From JAVBME01 sp031552765 (GTDB taxonomy: Bacteria > Bacillota > Negativicutes > Acidaminococcales > JAISLQ01): a stretch of 64,000 nt of DNA. Shown in pieces: positions 1 through 8,621 of the stretch (within the stretch, counting starts at the first letter, position 1; each line of letters opens with the position of its first letter). Made by a program: the position numbers and the translations under genes. The notes under the pieces were generated by a model, which was not told where the DNA came from, made no database searches, and worked only from the letters and a program-made list of their open reading frames with translations. The stretch lies in the NCBI GenBank assembly GCA_031552765.1, contig JAVBME010000008.1, forward strand, positions 1 to 64,000, given 5' to 3'.

Positions 1-722
1 TTCAAGTCTCCCCCGGTAATCTACACGACAGCCAGAGCTTCGACACTCTTTATGAAAGATTGCTGACCAGCCAGCCTGAAATAGAAACAGTAGCCCTTGA
101 CGCCGGTTACAAAACCCCGTGGATAATGAAACAAATAATCGACAGCGGCAAGATACCTGCAACAGCCTACACAAGGCCCATGACCCCTGAAGGATACTTT
201 AGAAAACACGACTTTATCTATGATGAACACTATGACTGCGTACTGTGCCCGGCCAATCAAATCTTAAGATACTCTACAACCAACCGTGAGGGGTATAGAG
301 AATACAAAAGCAATCCCGATATCTGTAAAAACTGCCGGCATCTAAAGCAATGCACCAACAGCAAAAACAGCCAGAAGATATATACCCGCCACATCTGGGA
401 AGAATATATGGAGCAGGCGGAAGAAAACCGGCACGTGGAAAAATATAAAGAAATCTACCGAATGAGGAAAGAAACGATAGAGCGAGTATTTGCCGAGGCC
501 AAAGAGCGGCATGCGATGAGATACACCCAACTGCGCGGGCTAAAGAAAGTCGCGATGCAGGTAGGGCTGACTTTCCTATGCATGAATTTAAAGAGGCTGG
601 CGAAGATGAAGTGGAAGAAGGGTCTACTTTTTTGTTGTTTTGGCTGTTTCAGAGCAAAAGTTGAAGATTTTTGGGATAAATACCTTGTTTTCACGATAAA
701 CGTCACTCTACGCGTTGCGTAA
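1..722 (+). CDS. IS1182-family transposase, C-terminal part
   Basis: The reading frame is open from base 3, so the 5' part lies outside the window. About 239 residues of the C-terminal half of an IS1182-type DDE transposase are visible. A Cys-rich segment (CxxC, then CKNC and CTN) is typical of the family and precedes the block RKETIERVFAEAKE. That block carries the last acidic residue of the DDE triad and is followed by a conserved MRYTQLRG segment. The frame ends at TAA 720-722, inside a long palindrome, and the last 25 or so residues are hydrophobic and less typical. It cannot be told whether the element is intact upstream. There is no functional link to the downstream genes. Confidence 0.88.
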   Translation, partial: QVSPGNLHDSQSFDTLYERLLTSQPEIETVALDAGYKTPWIMKQIIDSGKIPATAYTRPMTPEGYFRKHDFIYDEHYDCVLCPANQILRYSTTNREGYREYKSNPDICKNCRHLKQCTNSKNSQKIYTRHIWEEYMEQAEENRHVEKYKEIYRMRKETIERVFAEAKERHAMRYTQLRGLKKVAMQVGLTFLCMNLKRLAKMKWKKGLLFCCFGCFRAKVEDFWDKYLVFTINVTLRVA

Positions 723-734
723 AGTGACGTTTAT
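696..734. repeat. 18-bp-arm palindrome over the transposase stop codon
   Basis: Arms 696-713 and 717-734 are reverse complements with one mismatch, around a 3-base loop (GTT). The structure spans the transposase TAA. It may be part of the right end of the insertion sequence or a hairpin that blocks transcription passing out of or into the element. No run of T follows directly, so it is not a classical intrinsic terminator by itself. Confidence 0.8.
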
Positions 735-747
735 GTCTACAGTCTGC

Positions 748-777
748 GTCCGGCTATAAAAATAGCCGGACTTTTTT
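748..777 (+). terminator. Rho-independent terminator after the transposase
   Basis: A perfect 10-bp stem (748-757 with 762-771) with an AAAA loop is followed by six T. It insulates the EF-G-like gene from transcription coming out of the insertion sequence. The 3' part is followed by an AT-rich 90-bp stretch that must hold the promoter of the next gene, where no clear -35/-10 pair was found. Confidence 0.9.
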
Positions 778-866
778 ATTGCTTTGCAGGAAAAAGTACC
801 ATTTGCAGAGAATTTAGAATAATATGACTCAGCACTATACTTAATTACTGGTAGGAGGGATCGGTT

Positions 867-2939
867 TTGAAAGATTACACAGGTGATAAAATCCGTAATG
901 TAGCAATTGTCGCCCACGGCGGAGCAGGAAAAACTTCGGTGACGGAAGCGCTTTTATACCGTAGCGGCGCTATTACCAGGATGGGCAAAGTAGAAGATTC
1001 CAATACGACCACCGACTTCGAACCGGAAGAAATAAAACGTAAAGTTACGATAAGCGCGGCACTGGCTCCGATAGAGTGGCGCGAACAGAAGATAAATTTT
1101 ATCGATACTCCCGGCTATGCCGATTTTGTGGCTGAAGTAAAGGGCGCCTTGCGGGCGGCCGACAGCGCTCTTGTTGTCGTATGCGCGGCCAGCGGCGTGG
1201 AAGTGGAAACGGAAAAAGTATGGCGTTACGCTAACGACCTTAATTTACCGCGGGTCATTATGGTAAATAAGATGGATCGCGAAAACGCCAATTTTGACAA
1301 TGTCGTGGCCGATCTTCGTTCCACTTTGAGCCCCAGCATCTTGCCCGTACAGATGCCTATTGGCGCGGAAGCTGATTTTAAAGGCATAATAGATTTGATA
1401 AAAATGAAAGCCTATTTCCAGCAGGGCAATAGCTCGGTCGAGCAGGACATACCTGCGGAATTTATGGACGCCGCTGTGGCGGCCCGTGAGGCTATGGTCG
1501 AAGCGGCGGCGGAGACCGACGACGAAATGACCATGAAATACCTCGAGGGCGAACAGCTTACTGAAGAAGAAATCATGCGCGGCATCGTCAACGGCATAAG
1601 GACGGCTAAAATATATCCTGCAGTGGTTGGCTCTGCGGTCAAGAGCGTGGGTATGGGCCGTGTTATGGACGCCATACTCGATTATACGCCGAGCGCTACA
1701 GAGAGAAAGTTTACCGTTGTTGACAAGGCCAGCGGCGAGAGCGTAGAAAAAACTGCGGATAACAGCCTGGCGGCGTTGGTGTTTAAAACAACAACAGACC
1801 CGTTTGTCGGACGCTTGAGCTATTTCCGCGTGTTTTCCGGCAACCTGAAAAACGAAGGCGCCATCTATAATGCCAACAAAGATAAAAGCGAACGCGTAGG
1901 CGCCATATTTACCATGTGCGGTAAAACCCAGATACCTATGAAGGCGATAGTTGCCGGCGATATCGGCGTTATTGCTAAATTGCAGGAAACTGAGACCGGC
2001 GATACCATTTGTGATAAAGATAAGCCGGTCCTCTTCCCGCCTATCGAATTCCCCAAACCCATGTATACCCTTTGCATAGAAGCAAAAAACAAGGCCGACG
2101 AAGACAAAATCGGCCAGGCTCTTGTCCGTTTGATGGACGAAGACCGGACTTTCTTATTGGACAAAAATACCGAAACCAAGGAAAAATTGGTCAGCGGTAT
2201 CGGCGACCAGCACCTGGAAATAATAATGGAAAAATTAAAACGCAAATTTGGCGTAGAAGCCGTGCTCAAACCGCCGACAGTAGCCTATCGTGAAACCATA
2301 CGCGGCAAGGCCCGGGTAGAAGGAAAACACAAAAAACAAAGCGGCGGCCATGGGCAGTTCGGCCACATCTGGATCGAGATGGAACCACTGGCTATGGGGG
2401 GCGGTTTTGAATTTGTCGACTCCATTTTTGGCGGGGCGGTACCGCGCCAATACATACCGGCAGTAGAAAAAGGCATGCGTGAAGCCATACAAAGCGGCGT
2501 TCTGGCCGGTTATCCGGTGGTCGACATTAAGATCAACCTGGTCGACGGTTCATATCACACAGTAGATTCTTCGGAAATGGCCTTTAAAATAGCCAGTAAC
2601 ATGGCTTTCAAGAAAGGCGCATTGCAAGCCAAGCCGGTTCTGTTAGAACCTATTTACAACATTGAAGTCACTGTGCCGGAACACAGCATGGGCGATATCA
2701 TCGGCGACTTTAACAGCAAGCGCGGCCGCATTTTGGGCATGGAGCCCATCGGCGGCGGCTTGGGGATCGTGAAGGCGCACGTGCCTTATTCGGAACTTTT
2801 GAAATATCCGGTGGATTTGCGCTCCATGACGCAAGGGCGCGGCAGTTTTACCATGGAGTTTGCCCACTATGATGAAGTGCCGCAGAAGATTGCCGAAGAT
2901 ATAATCGCCAAATCCGGTGTAAAACATACCGACGACTAA
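867..2939 (+). CDS. Elongation factor G-like translational GTPase (EF-G2 type)
   Basis: A 690-residue protein with the full EF-G architecture: G domain (about 1-270), domain II, and domains III-V to the C-terminus. The P-loop is AHGGAGKT (16-23), where canonical EF-G has AHIDAGKT. The switch I region reads TTTDFEPEEIKRKVTIS, typical of the EF-G-like / EF-G2 subgroup and not of the main translocase. DTPGYADF and NKMD (G3, G4) are intact. The start is TTG at 867 with AGGAGGG at 853-859. The protein should bind ribosomes and hydrolyse GTP; whether it supports translocation or a specialised role is unknown. It is monocistronic, with terminators on both sides. A canonical fusA is expected elsewhere in the genome. 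Confidence 0.85.
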   Translation: MKDYTGDKIRNVAIVAHGGAGKTSVTEALLYRSGAITRMGKVEDSNTTTDFEPEEIKRKVTISAALAPIEWREQKINFIDTPGYADFVAEVKGALRAADSALVVVCAASGVEVETEKVWRYANDLNLPRVIMVNKMDRENANFDNVVADLRSTLSPSILPVQMPIGAEADFKGIIDLIKMKAYFQQGNSSVEQDIPAEFMDAAVAAREAMVEAAAETDDEMTMKYLEGEQLTEEEIMRGIVNGIRTAKIYPAVVGSAVKSVGMGRVMDAILDYTPSATERKFTVVDKASGESVEKTADNSLAALVFKTTTDPFVGRLSYFRVFSGNLKNEGAIYNANKDKSERVGAIFTMCGKTQIPMKAIVAGDIGVIAKLQETETGDTICDKDKPVLFPPIEFPKPMYTLCIEAKNKADEDKIGQALVRLMDEDRTFLLDKNTETKEKLVSGIGDQHLEIIMEKLKRKFGVEAVLKPPTVAYRETIRGKARVEGKHKKQSGGHGQFGHIWIEMEPLAMGGGFEFVDSIFGGAVPRQYIPAVEKGMREAIQSGVLAGYPVVDIKINLVDGSYHTVDSSEMAFKIASNMAFKKGALQAKPVLLEPIYNIEVTVPEHSMGDIIGDFNSKRGRILGMEPIGGGLGIVKAHVPYSELLKYPVDLRSMTQGRGSFTMEFAHYDEVPQKIAEDIIAKSGVKHTDD

Positions 2940-2950
2940 AAAATAAACAT

Positions 2951-2984
2951 AAACCCGCAGTTGTCGCCAACTGTGGGTTTATTT
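2951..2984 (+). terminator. Rho-independent terminator after the EF-G-like gene
   Basis: A 13-bp stem (2951-2963 with 2968-2980, one G-T pair) with a 4-base loop, followed by TTTATTTAT, starts eleven bases after the stop codon. Confidence 0.88.
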
Positions 2985-2995
2985 ATGCCACGGGT

Positions 2996-3025
2996 TTGAC
3001 GTTCATATGATAAAAAGACTATAAT
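2996..3025 (+). promoter_or_regulatory. Sigma-A-type promoter of tkt
   Basis: TTGACG (2996-3001) and TATAAT (3020-3025) are separated by 18 bases. The predicted start is near 3032, giving a leader of about 35 bases before the transketolase ATG. Confidence 0.75.
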
Positions 3026-3066
3026 TGATATTAGAATATTTTCTATTATGGAGGTAATTTAGCTAA

Positions 3067-5055
3067 ATGTACGCTATCGATCAAAAATGTATCAGTACTT
3101 TGCGCATGTTGTCTGTAGAAGCCGTGGAAAAGGCAAATTCCGGCCACCCGGGCTTTCCTTTGGGAGCGGCGCCGCTCATGCATACTATATGGGATAAATT
3201 CTTGCAGCATAATCCTGCCAATCCTAAATGGGAAAACCGCGACAGATTCATTCTTTCCGCCGGGCACGGCTCGGCGCTACTTTATGCTATGTTGCATCTT
3301 GCCGGTTATGGCTTGTCGCTTGACGAACTGAAAAACTTCCGCCAATGGGGCTCTAAAACGCCCGGGCATCCGGAATATGGCCATACTGCCGGTGTAGAAG
3401 CGACCACAGGTCCTCTCGGACATGGTTTTACCGCCGGCGTAGGCATGGCTATAGCGGAAAAAATGCTGGCCGCTCAATATAACAAACCGGGGTACGATAT
3501 CATTGACCATCATGTATATGGTATTGTCTCCGACGGCGACCTTATGGAAGGCGTAGCGTCCGAAGCGGCCTCCCTTGCCGGCACGCTGGGCCTGGGTAAA
3601 CTCATATATCTTTACGACGACAACCATATCACAATAGAAGGCGATACAGATATTGCCTTTACGGAAAATGTCCAGCAGCGTTTTGAGGCCTATGGCTGGC
3701 ATACGCTGCGCCTCACTGATGCCGAAGATATAGCGGGCATTGAAAAGGCTATAAACGAGGCGAAAAAAGAAAGCGCTCGTCCGTCTTTGATAATAGTGCG
3801 TACACATATTGGCTGCGGCAGCCCCAAACAGGACTCCGCGTCCGCGCATGGCGAGCCTTTGGGCAAAGAGGCGCTGGAAAAGACCAGAAAGCATTATGGT
3901 TTTACTTCTTGCGAGCCTTTTACTGTTCCGGATGAAGTAAAAAAGCATTTTGACAAAAAAGCCGCCGGACTTGAGAAAAATGAAGCCGACTGGAATAACC
4001 TGTGGGCAAAATATAGCAAGGAATATCCAGAATTGGCCCAAGAAGTGGCTGGTCGCTGGTCGGGCGACTATGCTATCGGGCGCGACTATTTTGCCGACAC
4101 TTTTGCTTCGACTACGGCAACTGCCACAAGAGAGGCTTCCGGCGTCATACTGCAAAAACTGGCCGGGCTTATCCCCGCTTTGTGCGGCGGTTCGGCCGAT
4201 CTCGCGCCTTCCAATAAAAGCTATATAAATGGCGCAGGAGATTTTTCCGCTAAAACTCCGGCGGGGCGCAACCTGCACTTTGGCGTGCGCGAGGCCGCGA
4301 TGACCGGTATAGTAAACGGCATGGCTTTGCACGGCGGCTTTATTCCTTATTGCGCTACCTTTTTGGTTTTTGCCGACTTTATGCGGCCTGCTATCCGTCT
4401 GGCCGCGCTTATGGGCGTTCATTCGATATTTGTGCTTACCCATGACAGTATAGCTGTTGGTGAGGATGGTCCTACACACCAGCCGGTAGAACAGGCGATG
4501 AGCCTGAGGATAATACCCGGCCTTGACGTTCTGCGCCCGGCGGATGCCCTAGAGACTGCGGCGGCCTGGCGGGTGGCTATCAACAATAAACAACCGGCGG
4601 CGCTTCTTCTGACACGGCAAAAATTGCCGGTGATGCATGAATTTTCCGCTGTTATCAAAAAAGGCGTGGAAAAAGGCGGCTACATCATAAGCGACGTGAA
4701 AAAGCCGCAAATCGTGCTGCTGGCTACGGGTTCGGAAGTAAGCCTGGCCTTGGACGCGCAAAAAGCTTTACAGAAAAAAGGCGTACAGGCAAGAGTAGTG
4801 TCCATGCCTTCCTGGCGGCTGTTTGACGCTCAGACAGAAAAATATAAAAGTACTGTCATTCCTAAAGATATCCCGTCGCTGGCGATAGAAGCCGGCAGCG
4901 TCATCGGCTGGAGCCGATATACAGGCAGTGAAAGCAATGTCATAGGTCTTGACCGTTTTGGCGCTTCGGCTCCCGGCGGCGAAGTTTATGACAAACTGGG
5001 CTTTAATGTGAAAAATGTTGTAGCAAAGGCCAAAAAAATACTGGCGAAAAAATGA
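3067..5055 (+). CDS. tkt: Transketolase
   Basis: Thiamine-diphosphate enzyme of the pentose phosphate pathway that moves two-carbon units between sugar phosphates. At 662 residues it is full length for the single-chain family. The N-terminal block KANSGHPGFPLGAAP, the cofactor/metal motif beginning GDGDLMEG (about 157) and ending near DDNHITIEGD, and the pyrimidine-domain segment DSIAVGEDGPTHQP (about 460) are all present. The RBS GGAGGT lies at 3050-3055. Thiamine genes follow directly, which fits a need for the cofactor, though a 24-base gap separates them and co-transcription is only likely. Confidence 0.95.
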   Translation: MYAIDQKCISTLRMLSVEAVEKANSGHPGFPLGAAPLMHTIWDKFLQHNPANPKWENRDRFILSAGHGSALLYAMLHLAGYGLSLDELKNFRQWGSKTPGHPEYGHTAGVEATTGPLGHGFTAGVGMAIAEKMLAAQYNKPGYDIIDHHVYGIVSDGDLMEGVASEAASLAGTLGLGKLIYLYDDNHITIEGDTDIAFTENVQQRFEAYGWHTLRLTDAEDIAGIEKAINEAKKESARPSLIIVRTHIGCGSPKQDSASAHGEPLGKEALEKTRKHYGFTSCEPFTVPDEVKKHFDKKAAGLEKNEADWNNLWAKYSKEYPELAQEVAGRWSGDYAIGRDYFADTFASTTATATREASGVILQKLAGLIPALCGGSADLAPSNKSYINGAGDFSAKTPAGRNLHFGVREAAMTGIVNGMALHGGFIPYCATFLVFADFMRPAIRLAALMGVHSIFVLTHDSIAVGEDGPTHQPVEQAMSLRIIPGLDVLRPADALETAAAWRVAINNKQPAALLLTRQKLPVMHEFSAVIKKGVEKGGYIISDVKKPQIVLLATGSEVSLALDAQKALQKKGVQARVVSMPSWRLFDAQTEKYKSTVIPKDIPSLAIEAGSVIGWSRYTGSESNVIGLDRFGASAPGGEVYDKLGFNVKNVVAKAKKILAKK

Positions 5056-5079
5056 CCGGCTCAGGTACAGGGGGCAAAA

Positions 5080-5886
5080 ATGAAAAATGCATTGACGATA
5101 GCCGGCTCGGATTCCAGCGGGGGCGCAGGTATCCAGGCTGATCTAAAGACATTTAGCGCACACGGCGTTTTTGGCATGAGCGTCATTGCCGCCATTACCG
5201 CGCAAAATACTAAAGGCGTCACCGCCGTTGAAAATATCAGCCCTGATATGGTTGCCGCGCAAATAGACGCGGTATTTGACGATATAAAAGTCGACGCCGT
5301 AAAAATAGGGATGGTCTCGTCGCCGGACATCATAAAGATAATTGCTGCAAGGCTGCGCCAATATGCTCCGGCCATACTAGTGCTTGACCCCGTGATGGTC
5401 TCTAAAAGCGGTTACAATCTTTTGCAGCCGGAAGCTTGTGAAGTGTTGAAAAAAGAACTGCTGCCTTTGGCTACTATAGTTACGCCCAATCTTCTTGAGG
5501 CGGAAAAACTGGCCGGTTTTCCGGTGGGCGATAAAGCTGGCATGCTCCAAGCGGCAAAAAACATATTGGCCCAGGGAGCAAAATGCGTGCTGGTAAAAGG
5601 CGGCCATCTGCCGGAAACGGCAGCCGATCTTTTGTATGACGGCAAAGAGGCGCGCTGGTATGAAAGCGAACGCATAAATACGCAAAATACCCATGGCACA
5701 GGCTGTACCTTATCTTCTTCACTGGCTGCCAATCTGGCCAAAGGGATGAAGGTATCTGAAGCTGTAGGCAAAAGCAAAGAATACATAACGCTAGCGATAA
5801 AGCACTCTTTTCCTTTAGGTCACGGTTATGGGCCGACCCATCATTTTGTCGAACTATATAAAAGCGCGGGCTGGCTCGATGAATGA
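5080..5886 (+). CDS. thiD: Hydroxymethylpyrimidine / phosphomethylpyrimidine kinase
   Basis: Phosphorylates HMP and HMP-P in the pyrimidine branch of thiamine synthesis. It is a 268-residue ribokinase-fold protein. The N-terminal AGSDSSGGAGIQADLKTF and the C-terminal anion-hole segment NTHGTGCTLSS (about residue 207) identify ThiD. The stop overlaps the start of thiM, so thiD, thiM and thiE form a tightly coupled set. No thiC or thiG, and no TPP riboswitch, is visible in front, so this set looks like salvage plus condensation of the two halves. Confidence 0.95.
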   Translation: MKNALTIAGSDSSGGAGIQADLKTFSAHGVFGMSVIAAITAQNTKGVTAVENISPDMVAAQIDAVFDDIKVDAVKIGMVSSPDIIKIIAARLRQYAPAILVLDPVMVSKSGYNLLQPEACEVLKKELLPLATIVTPNLLEAEKLAGFPVGDKAGMLQAAKNILAQGAKCVLVKGGHLPETAADLLYDGKEARWYESERINTQNTHGTGCTLSSSLAANLAKGMKVSEAVGKSKEYITLAIKHSFPLGHGYGPTHHFVELYKSAGWLDE

Positions 5887-6688
5887 GATAAGCTTGCTAA
5901 AGGCGGCGGACTTGCTGGAAAAAGTACGGACGGTAAGGCCGCTGGTGCATCACATAACAAACTATGTCACAGCAAAATCGTGCGCCGCTATGGCGCTGGC
6001 CTGTGGAGCTTCTCCGGTCATGGCCGAAGATGCGGACGAAATGTTGGATGTAGCCAAAAGGGCGGACGCTTTGCTGCTCAATTTGGGAACTATATCCAAA
6101 GCCAAATACTCGGCCATGATAATAGCGCAAAAAATGGCTAATAAGAGAGGCATACCGGTATTATTTGATCCGGTAGGCGTGGGCGGTATTTCTGTGCGCC
6201 ATGTTATGGCGAAAGAGTTATTGCAAGGAGGTGTTTCCTCTGTAAGGGGAAATTACGCCGAAATATCCGCTCTGGGCGGCAACCCTTCCGTTCAGGCGGG
6301 TGTTGACTGCACAGATGCGGCAATAGACCTGCCCAAGATGAAAAGAATTGCGTCTTTTTATGGTTGTGTGGTCGCAGCTACCGGTGAAACAGATTATATA
6401 AGCGATGGCGCGCGCATTTACTCTATAAAAAATGGGCATAAGCTTTTTACGTTTATTACGGGCGCCGGCTGCATGACGACTACTCTAGCCGCCGCTTTTT
6501 GCGCCGCCGGCCCGGAAGATCCCCTACTGGCAAATGTGGCGGCATTGCTGTGTATGGGAGTAGCGGGCGAGATAGCAGCGAGAAAAGCGGTCGGCCCGGG
6601 CAGTTTTGAACCGGCTCTGTTTGATGCTGTATATAAAATGTCTGCTAACGATATCTTGCAAAAAGGCAAATTGGAGGCGCTTTCATGA
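5879..6688 (+). CDS. thiM: Hydroxyethylthiazole kinase
   Basis: Phosphorylates 4-methyl-5-(2-hydroxyethyl)thiazole in thiazole salvage. The frame is open further upstream to 5828, but the ATG at 5879 gives the normal N-terminus (MNEISLLKAADLLEKV, then VRPLVHHITNYV) and overlaps the thiD stop by 8 bases; that start is used here (269 residues). Family blocks include NLGT, DPVGVG and the C-terminal GAGCMTTTLAAAF with the catalytic Cys. The gene overlaps thiE by four bases (ATGA). Confidence 0.94.
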   Translation: MNEISLLKAADLLEKVRTVRPLVHHITNYVTAKSCAAMALACGASPVMAEDADEMLDVAKRADALLLNLGTISKAKYSAMIIAQKMANKRGIPVLFDPVGVGGISVRHVMAKELLQGGVSSVRGNYAEISALGGNPSVQAGVDCTDAAIDLPKMKRIASFYGCVVAATGETDYISDGARIYSIKNGHKLFTFITGAGCMTTTLAAAFCAAGPEDPLLANVAALLCMGVAGEIAARKAVGPGSFEPALFDAVYKMSANDILQKGKLEALS

Positions 6689-7320
6689 AGGATTTTGATT
6701 GTCGCCTCTATTTGGTGACTGACAGCAACTGCTTGGCAGGCAAAGATTTTTTTTGTGTTTTGGAAGAAGCCTTAGCTAGTGGCGTGACCCTTGTGCAATT
6801 ACGGGAGAAAGATATTGACAGCGGCTCATATTACCGGATGGCGCTTGAGGCAAAACGCCTTTGCGATGCATACCGTGTGCCGCTTTTAATAAATGACCGC
6901 GTGGATATAGCGCTGGCAGTCGGGGCGGCCGGCGTGCACATAGGACAGGCCGACCTGCCGCTGCCGGTGGCGAGAAGAATGCTGGGCGAACAGTCAATAA
7001 TCGGCGTGACCGCACACAATGTACAAGGAGCTGTGACAGCCGAAGAAGAGGGAGCGGACTACCTCGGCGCCGGCTGTATTTTCCCTACCGCGACAAAACT
7101 GGACACAATACTTATCGGCCCTGCCGGTTTAAGGGAAATATGCCGGGCTGTCAACATACCGGTAGTCGGCATCGGCGGTGTAAATAATGCCAATGCAGGT
7201 GAAGTTGTAGGGGCGGGGGCGGCGGGAGTCGCCGTTGCCAGCGGAATAATGGGCGCTAAAGACGTGCCGGCGGCAGTAGAGGCGTTCTTGCTGTCTATGC
7301 TGGATGCCCAAAAAGGTTGA
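6685..7320 (+). CDS. thiE: Thiamine-phosphate synthase
   Basis: Joins HMP-PP and thiazole-P to form thiamine phosphate. It is a 211-residue TIM barrel. Visible motifs are QLREKD (pyrophosphate binding, about 33-38), INDRVDIAL, GVHIGQADLP, and the C-terminal phosphate-binding GIGGVN and GVAVASGIM. The segment CIFPTATKLDT replaces the more usual FPTxTK. The ATG overlaps the thiM stop (ATGA), consistent with translational coupling. The set ends here; aroK follows after 19 bases. Confidence 0.94.
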   Translation: MKDFDCRLYLVTDSNCLAGKDFFCVLEEALASGVTLVQLREKDIDSGSYYRMALEAKRLCDAYRVPLLINDRVDIALAVGAAGVHIGQADLPLPVARRMLGEQSIIGVTAHNVQGAVTAEEEGADYLGAGCIFPTATKLDTILIGPAGLREICRAVNIPVVGIGGVNNANAGEVVGAGAAGVAVASGIMGAKDVPAAVEAFLLSMLDAQKG

Positions 7321-7339
7321 ATAAAACGGAGGCCGGATT

Positions 7340-7873
7340 TTGAAAGAAAACATAGTTTTGATCGGATTCATGGCGACAGGCAAAAGTACTATCGGCAAGA
7401 GGCTTGCAGAAAGACTGGGCTGGCCTTTTGTGGATATCGATCAGATGATCGAGGAAATGCACGGCAAAAGTATAGAAGAGATATTCCGCATTCACGGCGA
7501 GGAGTTTTTCCGCCGTGAAGAGAGCAATATGATAGCGCTGGTAGCGAAAAAACCGGGACAGGTCATTGCTACCGGCGGCGGCGCTGTACTGCGGGAAATG
7601 AACTTGAAGGCACTGGCGGAAAACGGGGTAGTCGTTTGCCTAAAAGCCGAACCAGAAGTGATAAACAGCAGGGTCTCCGGCAACGACCGGCCGCTCCTCT
7701 CTGGGGTCGCCGACCGTTTGGCGCATATAAAAAAGCTGCTGGAAGAGCGGGCCGCTTGTTATGATAAAGCAGATTTTGCGTTGGACAGCGGAAATATGGA
7801 TGCCGATACAGCCGTAGCAGAAATAATAAAATTTACCGACAGGCAAAAGATTGGCGGGGATAGCCATGGATAA
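7340..7873 (+). CDS. aroK: Shikimate kinase
   Basis: Phosphorylates shikimate in the aromatic amino acid pathway. At 177 residues it has the normal length. It has Walker A GFMATGKST (about 9-17), the shikimate-binding DIDQMIEEMHGKSI and FRREES, GGGAVL, and the lid Arg segment NDRPLL. TTG start at 7340 with GGAGG at 7328-7332. The end overlaps the larB start by 8 bases, so it is probably co-transcribed with larBC although the functions differ. Confidence 0.93.
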   Translation: MKENIVLIGFMATGKSTIGKRLAERLGWPFVDIDQMIEEMHGKSIEEIFRIHGEEFFRREESNMIALVAKKPGQVIATGGGAVLREMNLKALAENGVVVCLKAEPEVINSRVSGNDRPLLSGVADRLAHIKKLLEERAACYDKADFALDSGNMDADTAVAEIIKFTDRQKIGGDSHG

Positions 7874-8618
7874 GAGCGTTATTACCGAAATACTGGAAAA
7901 ATACAAAACAGGCCAATTGACGCAAGAAGCGGCGGCGGAAAAAATCAGCGGCCAGCTTTTCGAAGATCTGGGTTTTGCTAAAATAGACCATCAACGGGCC
8001 TGGCGCCAAGGTTTTCCCGAAGTGGTATATTGTGAAGGAAAAACCGTAGCGCAGGTAACCGAAATAATGAAAAGGCTGTCTGACAAAAACCCCAATGTCA
8101 TGGCTAGCCGGGCGACGCCGGAGATGTACGAGGCTGTGCAGGTTGTTTTGCCTGACGCCGTATACAATGAAACTGCCCGCCTTATAGTGCTGGAAAGAGA
8201 GAAAGTCACCTGTGACCAGCAGCGTTTTATAGCAGTGGTCACTGCCGGCACCAGCGATATACCGGTGGCGGAAGAGGCGGCGCTTACCGCGGAGATAATG
8301 GGCAACCGGGTAAAAAGGATATACGACGTTGGTGTAGCAGGTATACATAGGTTGTTTGCCCAACTGTCCGAATTAGAAAAAGCGAATGTACTTATTGTAG
8401 TGGCCGGTATGGAAGGAGCTCTGGCCAGCGTAGTCGGCGGCCTGGTGGAGCGGCCGGTCATCGCTGTGCCGACAAGCGTCGGTTATGGCGCTAGTTTCAA
8501 CGGTTTGGCTCCGCTTTTGGCAATGCTCAACAGCTGCGCAGCCGGCGTGGGCGTGGTAAACATCGATAATGGTTTTGGCGCCGGCCGTTTGGCCAGCATG
8601 ATAAATAAAACGAGGTAA
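7866..8618 (+). CDS. larB: Pyridinium-3,5-biscarboxylic acid mononucleotide synthase LarB
   Basis: LarB carboxylates and hydrolyses nicotinic acid adenine dinucleotide, the first step to the nickel-pincer nucleotide cofactor of lactate racemase and related enzymes. The 250-residue protein has the AIR-carboxylase-like (PurE-like) C-terminal half: VTAGTSDIPVAEEA, VVAGMEGALASVVGG and PVIAVPTSVGYGASFNG. The frame opens at 7851, but the ATG at 7866 lies behind a GGCGGGGA site and gives the expected N-terminus. larC follows three bases after the stop. No larE or larA is in the window. Confidence 0.93.
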   Translation: MDKSVITEILEKYKTGQLTQEAAAEKISGQLFEDLGFAKIDHQRAWRQGFPEVVYCEGKTVAQVTEIMKRLSDKNPNVMASRATPEMYEAVQVVLPDAVYNETARLIVLEREKVTCDQQRFIAVVTAGTSDIPVAEEAALTAEIMGNRVKRIYDVGVAGIHRLFAQLSELEKANVLIVVAGMEGALASVVGGLVERPVIAVPTSVGYGASFNGLAPLLAMLNSCAAGVGVVNIDNGFGAGRLASMINKTR

Positions 8619-8621
8619 TTT

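Noticed and set aside
3277..4479. 400-codon open frame antisense to tkt
   Set aside because: It is the mirror of a well-supported transketolase. The translated sequence is rich in Arg, Phe, Tyr and Cys without any domain.
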